NCBI GenBank assembly: GCA_013360405.1
Contig: JABWBR010000019.1
Coordinates: forward strand, 1-64,000
Length of the DNA stretch: 64,000 bases
Direction of reading: 5' to 3'
Source: Saprospiraceae bacterium
GTDB lineage: Bacteria; Bacteroidota; Bacteroidia; Chitinophagales; Saprospiraceae
Below are positions 41,957-48,925 of this stretch, piece by piece. The notes beneath the pieces are model-generated. The model was not told the DNA's origin, made no database searches, and saw nothing but the letters and a program-made list of their open reading frames with translations. A program made the translations under genes and the position numbers. Numbering within the stretch: position 1 is the stretch's first letter; every line of letters starts with the position of its first letter.

Positions 41957-42044
41957 CGTTAACTCTACATTAAGTTTGACGTCTTGCCATGCCTCCTCAG
42001 GGCTAAAAGGCTTAATTTTGTGCTTCACCATGATATTAAGCCTG

Positions 42045-42686
42045 ATGACGAATAGAGGTATTTCTTTCTTACCCGAATTACAGCAATACATACAACACAC
42101 TATTCCATTAGAGGCCGACATACCGGCTGACCGGCGTGAGGTATTGCACAACATAGCGGCGTACATTCGCCGGCAACAGGCCGAGGGGCAACCGGCTAAT
42201 CTGGTTTTCATTTGCACACACAACTCCAGGCGCAGCCATTTGGGCCAAGTATGGGCGGCAGCGGCGGCTCATTGGTACGGCGTAAAGGATATTCAAACCT
42301 ATTCGGGGGGCACCGAGGCCACTGCCTGCAATCCGCGTACCGTGGCCGCACTGCAACGCGCCGGATTCAGGATAGAAAACAGGGACCCGGACAGCGACAA
42401 TCCGCATTATTTCATTAGCTATGCCATCGATGCAGAGCCGGCGGTTTGTTTTTCCAAAGTATACGACGACGCGGCCAATCCAGCAAGTCAATTTGCGGCT
42501 ATCATGACCTGCAGCGAAGCCGAGCAAAATTGTCCGTTTATACCCGGTGCGGCGCTGCGCGTTCCGCTCACCTACAATGATCCCAAAGAAGCCGACGATA
42601 CGCCGATGGAGCAGTTGCGCTACGACGAGCGCTGCCGCCAAATTGCAGCAGAAATGTGGTGCCTTTTTGCTCAAATCCAGTCCTGA
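42045..42686 (+). CDS. ArsC/low-molecular-weight phosphatase-like protein
   Basis: A 213-residue protein of the low-molecular-weight protein tyrosine phosphatase/thioredoxin-type arsenate reductase fold. The P-loop CTHNSRRS gives Cys57-x5-Arg63. The sequence YSGGTEATACNPRTVAALQR is typical, and IMTCSEAEQNCPFIPG and YNDPKEADDTP carry the second cysteine region and the catalytic aspartate (DP). It probably reduces arsenate or dephosphorylates tyrosine. The start is uncertain: an ATG at 42030 is also possible, while any start before about 42000 would lie in the repeat array. A TAATTTTG at 42013-42020 resembles a -7 element. No other ars gene is near. Confidence 0.82.
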   Translation: MTNRGISFLPELQQYIQHTIPLEADIPADRREVLHNIAAYIRRQQAEGQPANLVFICTHNSRRSHLGQVWAAAAAHWYGVKDIQTYSGGTEATACNPRTVAALQRAGFRIENRDPDSDNPHYFISYAIDAEPAVCFSKVYDDAANPASQFAAIMTCSEAEQNCPFIPGAALRVPLTYNDPKEADDTPMEQLRYDERCRQIAAEMWCLFAQIQS

Positions 42687-42805
42687 TCGCTCCTTTGTAA
42701 AACATATTTATCTTTTGAAAATGAGTGAATTTATAGAATAATTCATTGTAGTTTATTTATTTTTACATTGAAATTATATTTCTCTTTCACCTAAATCAAA
42801 ACAAA

Positions 42806-43225
42806 ATGGATACCAAAAAATTTGCACTCGGAACGCTGGCTGGTGGAGTAGCCTTTTTCCTGTTGGGATGGCTGCTGTATGGCATGTTGTTTATGAAATT
42901 TTTTGAAGCCAACGCGGGCACTGCAACGGGAGTAAATAAAGTAGAGATGGACTGGCTCTTTTTGATCCTCGGCAATCTAAGCATGGGAGCTTTGTTCTCT
43001 TATATTTTTGTGCGTTGGGCGGGTATCAATACCCCCATGGGCGGTCTGAAGGCCGGTGCAATGATTGGCCTGTTGTTTGCCGCAGGTGTTGACTTGATGA
43101 TGTACGGCACTACTAACATTAGTAATATTACCGCTACTTTTGCCGATATCGCAATATGGGTTGTAATGGGCGCTTTGGCCGGTGCAGCTATCGGCTGGGT
43201 AGTTGGTATGGGCGATAAAAAGTAA
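42806..43225 (+). CDS. Small four-helix membrane protein
   Basis: A 139-residue protein with four hydrophobic helices: about 6-28 (LAGGVAFFLLGWLLYGMLFM), 48-68, 76-96 (AGAMIGLLFAAGVDLMMYG) and 110-135 (DIAIWVVMGALAGAAIGWVV). Glycine and small residues line the helices. Such proteins are often annotated as hypothetical in Bacteroidota; no function is recognised. The start follows an A-rich leader. A strong terminator follows its stop by 22 bp. It is monocistronic. Confidence 0.75.
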   Translation: MDTKKFALGTLAGGVAFFLLGWLLYGMLFMKFFEANAGTATGVNKVEMDWLFLILGNLSMGALFSYIFVRWAGINTPMGGLKAGAMIGLLFAAGVDLMMYGTTNISNITATFADIAIWVVMGALAGAAIGWVVGMGDKK

Positions 43226-43247
43226 TTAAAAACCACCTTTAAACGAA

Positions 43248-43292
43248 TCCACCGCCGGCGTTTTCCCTGAGAGGCGCCGGCGGATTTTTTTT
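43248..43292 (+). terminator. Rho-independent terminator
   Basis: CCGCCGGCG (43252-43260) pairs with CGCCGGCGG (43275-43283), followed by a run of eight T. It ends the small membrane protein gene. Confidence 0.92.
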
Positions 43293-43385
43293 GTCAAAAA
43301 ATGATCAATTAACCTGCTTCTTGTCAAATGTCATTTTCTTTTTGACCGACAATTCGGAATTTTAGAGGCAAATTCCGTTTAAGTC

Positions 43386-45302
43386 ATGACAAAGCCGACC
43401 AGTGCGCTCCAGCAACAAATGCCTTGTGTGCCGCCCGATTTGGATCAACTCACCGAAAAAGTGCTTCAACTGCGCAATGAGGTGTTAATTACTGAGAAAA
43501 CCTACGGGAGTCTCGACCATTTACACCCACATTATCGCAATAGCGCTCGCAACCTACTGCAATACCTTGCGCTGCGTTTGCACGAAGTGCGCCCCCTGCA
43601 GTATGAATTATCTGAATGGGCATTGTCTTCTTTGGGCCGTGCGGAGCGCAAAGTACACGCTACGCTCGACACCTTGTTGCGCGTCATGCACCTGTTGTTG
43701 GGAAAACCCTGGGATCCCGGTGAAAAACCGGTCGTGTGTTTTGAAGATGGTCGTCGCCTGCTCGAAGAAAACACCGAAGCGCTGCTCGGTGAAACGCCCA
43801 GCGGCCGCAGGGTGCGTATCATGGTAACGATGCCCACCGAAGCTGCCGACAACTACCGCCTGGCTTTGCAATTATTGCAAAACGGCATGAACTGTGCGCG
43901 TGTAAACTGCGCACACGACAATCCGGAAGTGTGGGAAAAAATCATCTCAAATATCAGGCGCGCAGAGGAAATATCGGGTCTGAAATGCCGCATTTTGATG
44001 GATTTGGGTGGACCCAAATTGCGTACCGGACCACTTGAAGCGGGTCCTGCGGTATTGAAACTGCGCCCCCGCCGCGATGAATGGGGGCAAGTGTTGGCGC
44101 CAATCCGGTTGTGGCTTTATGATAAGAACAAAATACAAGCGCTTGCCGATAATACGCCTGGATTGCCCGTTGATGGCCAGTGGCTTTCGAAATGCCATAA
44201 GGGAGACACGATCGTCTTGAAAGATGCCCGCCATGCCAGGCGCAAGATGGTGGTGGCCGAAGTGGCGGAGGGCGTCTGTCTGGTCGAAATGTTTAAAACC
44301 GTCTACCTGAAGCAGGGGCTTGAACTTCATCTAAAGCACAAAAATAAAGTTCACGGCACGAAATTGACCGAAGTGCCCCGTCGCGAGCAGCCTATTGCCT
44401 TGCACACCGGCGACATGTTATTGCTTACGCGAAATAATACGCCCGGCCGCCCGGCGGTAACCGATGAAACGGGGAAAGTACTCCAGCCGGCAGTTATAGG
44501 GTGTTCTATCCCCGAAGTACTCGATGACCTGCAGCCCGGCGAACCCATCTGGTTTGACGACGGCAAAATCGGCGGCATGATAGAACGTATAGAGGCCGAA
44601 CAGGTACACGTGCGTATCACCCATGCCAAAATCGGCGGCGAAAAACTGCGCAGCGAAAAGGGAATCAATCTGCCCGAAACTAACCTCCACCTGGCCGCCT
44701 TGACCCCAGAAGACGTCGAAGCCCTCCGTTTTGTGGTCAAATACGCAGATATGGTGGGGTTGTCGTTTGCCAACAATGCCAACGATGTGGCGCAGGTCAT
44801 TGCTGAAATGCAAAAGCTGAGCAACCGCATTCCGGGTGTGGTAATCAAAGTGGAAACCCGGCAGGGCTTTGACAACCTGCCCGATATGATTCTTACCGCC
44901 ATGCGCACCCCCATTTGCGGGGTGATGATAGCCCGCGGCGACCTGGCCATAGAATGCGGATTCGGCAGGCTTGCCGAACTGCAAGAGCAGATCCTCTGGG
45001 TTTGCGAAGCCGCCCACGTACCCGTCATTTGGGCTACTCAGGTGCTCGAAGGTCTCACCAAACAAGGCCTTCCCACCCGAGCGGAGGTGACCGACGCCGC
45101 TATGGGGCAGCGTGCCGAATGTATTATGCTAAACAAGGGCGAACACGTGGTAGATGCTACCCGTGCCCTCGACGATATTTTGCGTCGCATGCAGGACCAC
45201 CAGACCAAAAAGCGGACGACTATGCGCAAATTGCACCTGGCGGAGAAGTTTTTTACAAAAAATACGGAACCCGCTCCGGTCAAAAAGAAACAGTCCGTGT
45301 AG
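43386..45302 (+). CDS. Divergent long pyruvate-kinase-like protein
   Basis: A 638-residue protein. Residues 1-140 are an extra helical region not found in ordinary pyruvate kinases. From about 145 the barrel begins: RIMVTMPTEAADN, then MNCARVNCAHD (in place of the RLNFSHG motif) and LMDLGGPKLRTG. A long B domain follows (about 220-440). Afterwards come VVIKVETRQGF (catalytic Lys), IARGDLAIECGF and ATQVLEGLTKQGLPTRAEVTD. The usual SGET loop is MLNKGEH, and the C-terminal regulatory domain is missing. It may make ATP and pyruvate from phosphoenolpyruvate or act on a related substrate. The gene is single, with its own upstream region. Confidence 0.82.
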   Translation: MTKPTSALQQQMPCVPPDLDQLTEKVLQLRNEVLITEKTYGSLDHLHPHYRNSARNLLQYLALRLHEVRPLQYELSEWALSSLGRAERKVHATLDTLLRVMHLLLGKPWDPGEKPVVCFEDGRRLLEENTEALLGETPSGRRVRIMVTMPTEAADNYRLALQLLQNGMNCARVNCAHDNPEVWEKIISNIRRAEEISGLKCRILMDLGGPKLRTGPLEAGPAVLKLRPRRDEWGQVLAPIRLWLYDKNKIQALADNTPGLPVDGQWLSKCHKGDTIVLKDARHARRKMVVAEVAEGVCLVEMFKTVYLKQGLELHLKHKNKVHGTKLTEVPRREQPIALHTGDMLLLTRNNTPGRPAVTDETGKVLQPAVIGCSIPEVLDDLQPGEPIWFDDGKIGGMIERIEAEQVHVRITHAKIGGEKLRSEKGINLPETNLHLAALTPEDVEALRFVVKYADMVGLSFANNANDVAQVIAEMQKLSNRIPGVVIKVETRQGFDNLPDMILTAMRTPICGVMIARGDLAIECGFGRLAELQEQILWVCEAAHVPVIWATQVLEGLTKQGLPTRAEVTDAAMGQRAECIMLNKGEHVVDATRALDDILRRMQDHQTKKRTTMRKLHLAEKFFTKNTEPAPVKKKQSV

Positions 45303-45309
45303 CCTTTCC

Positions 45310-45816
45310 CTACCAGGCGCCCGCATACGATAACGCTTCGCCGGAAACAAACCGGAGATAGTCGTATTTCAATCGCGTAATTTGCCGAATGTGCAGGTAG
45401 TCGTGCGCCAGCCAATTGGCGAGGAACATGTGACCGCTCATGGCTCCAAATTTGGGGTGCTGGTAGGCATTTTCCCATTTGGGCCTGGAAAGCGTGTGCA
45501 ACCACGCTACAGATGCTTCTCGCTCGGCAAGAAATTGCCCAAGCTTCAATTCATAGTTTTGCCCGATGTATTGCCGTACGGTTACCCAACCCACGGGATC
45601 GATAGGGGGCAGCGCTTGCTCCGGGTGTTCGAGCACGTGGCGCAACCTGGCGCGAAAATCTTCGCGCTCTTCATCGCAAAGGTGGCAAAGGATTTCAAGA
45701 AGGCACCATTTTTCGGGCCCCTGTTTCCACAGGTATTCGTCGGGCGAAAGCCCTTCCAGTAGTGACTTGAATACATCGCTGTGGCGCTCGAGTTGTTGAA
45801 AGATGTGGGTATACAT
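45310..45816 (-). CDS. DinB-family protein
   Basis: A 168-residue four-helix-bundle protein of the DinB/YfiT superfamily. The metal-binding histidines are probably His45 (ILCHLCDEE) and the pair in HDYLHIRQ, forming the usual three-His site. GPEKWCLLEILCHL and IGQNYELKLGQFLAERE are typical. Relatives include thiol-dependent S-transferases that use bacillithiol, which would fit bshA in this genome, but that is inference. It is convergent with the pyruvate-kinase-like gene, with 7 bp between the ends. Confidence 0.88.
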   Translation of the reverse strand: MYTHIFQQLERHSDVFKSLLEGLSPDEYLWKQGPEKWCLLEILCHLCDEEREDFRARLRHVLEHPEQALPPIDPVGWVTVRQYIGQNYELKLGQFLAEREASVAWLHTLSRPKWENAYQHPKFGAMSGHMFLANWLAHDYLHIRQITRLKYDYLRFVSGEALSYAGAW

Positions 45817-46010
45817 AGTCGGGTAATTTTATACAAATATAACCGCGGAGACTGACAAAAATCAACTGCAAGTGCCGGCTTTGTTTATGGCTTTACTCTT
45901 TATTTTTTGTTAAATTGCATGAGAGACAGCAGTCGGGTATCGGGGTGAACCCAACGCCTGGTATCTTTTGCACTGTCTTACTTAATACATGTTTTCAAAA
46001 ACCGAACACC

Positions 46011-46415
46011 ATGAAAAATATTTGGATCCTTGGCCTGCTCATCCTCATGCTGGGGGGCTGCAAAAAAGACGCAGTAGACAAATTGTCTTATCAAATGGGT
46101 ACGCCTTTCCAACTGGCGATAGGCCAAACGGCTGAATGCAGCTGCGGGGCGCCTACTATCGTCTTGAGAGACATTCAGGATAGCCGCTGTCCCACCGGTG
46201 TAGACTGCATCTGGGCAGGCGAAGTAAAAGCCGTGCTTGATGTAAACGGCGTAAGTATGACGCTGGGCCTCAGCCCCAACGTGGAAGTTGAACCTTCCGG
46301 CAGTGTAGACGGCTATATGATCGAGCTACGCGCCGTAACTCCCTATCCGCAATATCCCAACGATATTCCGTCTAAGGATTATAGAGCCGAGTTGAAGGTG
46401 GTGGAGGAATATTAG
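46011..46415 (+). CDS. Small lipoprotein of unknown function
   Basis: A 134-residue exported protein. The ATG at 46011 is used because it opens a signal peptide with lipobox LMLGGC (Cys near 17). The mature part is beta-rich, with four cysteines in CSCG and SRCPTGVDCIWAGE. This CPxGVxCxWAG pattern is common in small Bacteroidota lipoproteins of unknown role. It has its own terminator. The last codons read GGAATATTAG, and the stop codon begins a GTGACAGG octad run. Confidence 0.78.
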   Translation: MKNIWILGLLILMLGGCKKDAVDKLSYQMGTPFQLAIGQTAECSCGAPTIVLRDIQDSRCPTGVDCIWAGEVKAVLDVNGVSMTLGLSPNVEVEPSGSVDGYMIELRAVTPYPQYPNDIPSKDYRAELKVVEEY

Positions 46416-46434
46416 GTGACAGGGTGACAAGGGT
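46413..46434. repeat. GGTGACAG/GGTGACAA octads at a stop codon
   Basis: TTAGGTGACAGGGTGACAAG begins with the TAG stop of the lipoprotein gene. The words are the same as at 36459-36479 and 40630-40652. Confidence 0.65.
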
Positions 46435-46455
46435 ATATTATGCAATCTCGCAGAC

Positions 46456-46493
46456 AAAAAGGGGTTGCCGGCGCAAGCTGTGCAACCCTTTTT
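46456..46493 (+). terminator. Rho-independent terminator
   Basis: AAAAAGGGGTTGC (46456-46468) pairs with GCAACCCTTTTT (46482-46493), which ends in a T run. It lies 40 bp after the lipoprotein stop. Confidence 0.85.
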
Positions 46494-46578
46494 GCATTCT
46501 TTATACCTACCGATTAAACCGAAATGCTAATTTCGAATCCAATTCCTTGACTTTTGTTTGACCAACTGTTCTTCCAGC

Positions 46579-48921
46579 ATGAAAAAAACTATACTCCTTG
46601 CCCTGTTGTTAACCGGGCTTTCGGGTGCGCTTTGCGCTCAATCGTTGCCCGCTGAAATGTACCTTTCTGACGACGGCCGGCGACTCATCACCGGTGGCAG
46701 GCTCTTTAGCGGGCTGTATGACTCGGCAGTTGTCCGCACGGTATACCTCGATTTTCCCCAGTCCAACTACTGGCAGTTGATGACCCAGAACTACAACAGC
46801 CACACCGACATTCCCGCCACAATGACCGTAGACGGGGTGACATACGACAGCGTGGGCGTGCGATTTAAAGGGCAAACCTCATATAGCATGTTGCCCGCAG
46901 GCTCGCAAAAGCGCTCGTTTAATATCAGCCTCGATTTTGTGCATGAGGATCAAAAGATTATGGGTTACAAAACCCTCAACCTGAATAACTCCTTCCAGGA
47001 CGAGTCGTTTATGCGCGAAGTATTTTACCTGCACCAGATACGCAAGCACATTCCGGCTGCGCGGGCCAATTATGTCAATTTGTATATCAACGGCCAGAAT
47101 TGGGGCCTATATCCCAATGTTCAGCAACTCAACAAAGACTACCTCGAAGAATGGTTTCTCAGCAATGACGGCGCCAATTGGCGCGCCGACCGGCCTAGCG
47201 GACAAGGCGGCGGCCCGGGCTGGGGCGACGGTACCGCCGCCCTCAACTACCTGGGCGAAGACACCTCCGACTACCAAACGTATTACACCCTCAAAAGCAG
47301 CGATATCGACAACCCTTGGGATCGCCTCGTGGCTGCTTGCAACGTGGTAGACAATATTCCCATCGCCCAATTGCGCGATAGCCTGCCCCTCTACCTGGAT
47401 ATCGACCGCACGCTGTGGTTTCTGGCCTCCGAAATCGCCTTCAGCGACGACGACAGCTATGTATACAAAGGCAAAATGGACTACTACCTCTACTATGAAC
47501 CCGAAACGGGTCGTATGACACCCCTCGAATTCGACGGCAACAGCGTAATGGGCCCCAACCTGGCCAACTGGAGCCCTTTCTACCACGCCGACAATACCAA
47601 TTACCCCCTGCTCAATCGCATGCTGGCTATTCCCGAATGGCGACAACGCTACCTGGCCCACCTGCGTACGATTATCGCCGAGGAACTAAACCCCGAAGTA
47701 TGCAACGCCATATTGAGCAACTATCAAACGCAAATCGACCAATTGGTACAGGACGACCCCAAGAAATTATACACCTATCAACAATTCCTTAGCGAAATAA
47801 CCATACTCCGCAATTTTATCACCACCCGCCGCAACAACCTGCTGGTGAATTCGGAAGTGGCCCAATCCAGCGCCGATATCGGCGCGGTTACCTACTTTAA
47901 CCTCAGCAACGAGGCCTGGACGGCGCCTCTAAACATGGAAGAAACCCACGTACAAGCAGAGGTGAGCCATGCCATCGGCCTCAACCGCGTCAACTTGTAT
48001 TATGCCACCGGCATGGTGGGCAATTTCAATGTCGTGCAGATGTTTGACGACGGCCAACACAACGATAATGAAGCCGAAGACGGCGTCTTTGGCGCTACCA
48101 TTCCCGGCTATCAGGCAGGTACCTGGGTGCGGTTCTATATCGAAGCATTGACTAATAATAACGCAAAAACGGCTGTTTACTATCCCGCCGGCGCCGAACA
48201 CGACGTATTTGTATATACCGTGCAAGCTAATGTAGTGACCAACTCCGACGTGGTGATCAACGAACTCATGGCCTCCAACTCTGCCACCGCCGCCGACAAT
48301 GCCGGCGAATTCGACGACTGGATCGAACTGTACAACAAAAGCGCCAATGCGATCAACCTGACCGGCTACTACCTGTCTGATAATCCAGCCAACCTGGCCA
48401 AGTGGGAGTTCCCCGAAGGCTCGGTGATCCCCGGCAACGGCTACCTGATCATCTGGGCAGACGAAGACGGCAGCCAGGGCGACAACCACTGCAATTTCAA
48501 ACTCTCCGCCGACGGCGAAATCGTGATGCTGCTCGACCCCAACCTGAATATCCTGGATGAGGTGACATTTGACGCCCAAACAACAGATAAAGGTTACGCC
48601 CGCGTACCCAACGGCACCGGCGCATTTGTGATACAAAACCCTACTTTTAATGCGAATAATGAATCGGTGACGGGCACAACAAACTTGTACGATAAAGCTC
48701 CGGTGATCCGCGCCTATCCCAACCCTGCCCACCAAACGCTAAACCTGGTACTGCCTGAGCAACTGGCCGGCTACAAGGTAGAAGTGCGCAATATGACGGG
48801 GCAATTGATACATGCTACTCTTCACACAACAGAAACACTATCGATAGATGTATCACAATGGCCTGCCGGCCTGTACGTGGTAAGATGCGGGGCGGCGGTT
48901 TGTAGTGTGGTGGTGCGGTGA
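46579..48921 (+). CDS. CotH-kinase/lamin-tail protein with T9SS signal
   Basis: A 780-residue secreted protein. The start at 46579 opens the signal peptide MKKTILLALLLTGLSGALCA. Residues about 45-430 are a CotH-type protein-kinase-like domain (VGVRFKGQTSYS, KTLNLNNSFQDESFMREV, and the catalytic-region MTPLEFDGNSVMGPN). A beta domain follows (about 440-560). A lamin-tail domain comes next (about 565-700: VVINELMASNSATA, DDWIELYNKSANAINLTGYY). The end is a T9SS sorting domain (AYPNPAHQTLNL, PAGLYVVR). It probably acts on the surface, perhaps phosphorylating exported proteins. The gene is single. Confidence 0.9.
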   Translation: MKKTILLALLLTGLSGALCAQSLPAEMYLSDDGRRLITGGRLFSGLYDSAVVRTVYLDFPQSNYWQLMTQNYNSHTDIPATMTVDGVTYDSVGVRFKGQTSYSMLPAGSQKRSFNISLDFVHEDQKIMGYKTLNLNNSFQDESFMREVFYLHQIRKHIPAARANYVNLYINGQNWGLYPNVQQLNKDYLEEWFLSNDGANWRADRPSGQGGGPGWGDGTAALNYLGEDTSDYQTYYTLKSSDIDNPWDRLVAACNVVDNIPIAQLRDSLPLYLDIDRTLWFLASEIAFSDDDSYVYKGKMDYYLYYEPETGRMTPLEFDGNSVMGPNLANWSPFYHADNTNYPLLNRMLAIPEWRQRYLAHLRTIIAEELNPEVCNAILSNYQTQIDQLVQDDPKKLYTYQQFLSEITILRNFITTRRNNLLVNSEVAQSSADIGAVTYFNLSNEAWTAPLNMEETHVQAEVSHAIGLNRVNLYYATGMVGNFNVVQMFDDGQHNDNEAEDGVFGATIPGYQAGTWVRFYIEALTNNNAKTAVYYPAGAEHDVFVYTVQANVVTNSDVVINELMASNSATAADNAGEFDDWIELYNKSANAINLTGYYLSDNPANLAKWEFPEGSVIPGNGYLIIWADEDGSQGDNHCNFKLSADGEIVMLLDPNLNILDEVTFDAQTTDKGYARVPNGTGAFVIQNPTFNANNESVTGTTNLYDKAPVIRAYPNPAHQTLNLVLPEQLAGYKVEVRNMTGQLIHATLHTTETLSIDVSQWPAGLYVVRCGAAVCSVVVR

Positions 48922-48925
48922 TAGG

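Noticed and set aside
41904-42044. N-terminal extension of the ArsC-like protein
   Set aside because: It is read from the decad repeat array and a low-complexity stretch; the conserved domain starts after 42045.
44351-45065. Two overlapping antisense frames in the pyruvate-kinase-like gene
   Set aside because: They overlap each other and a well-supported coding frame and lack any motif.
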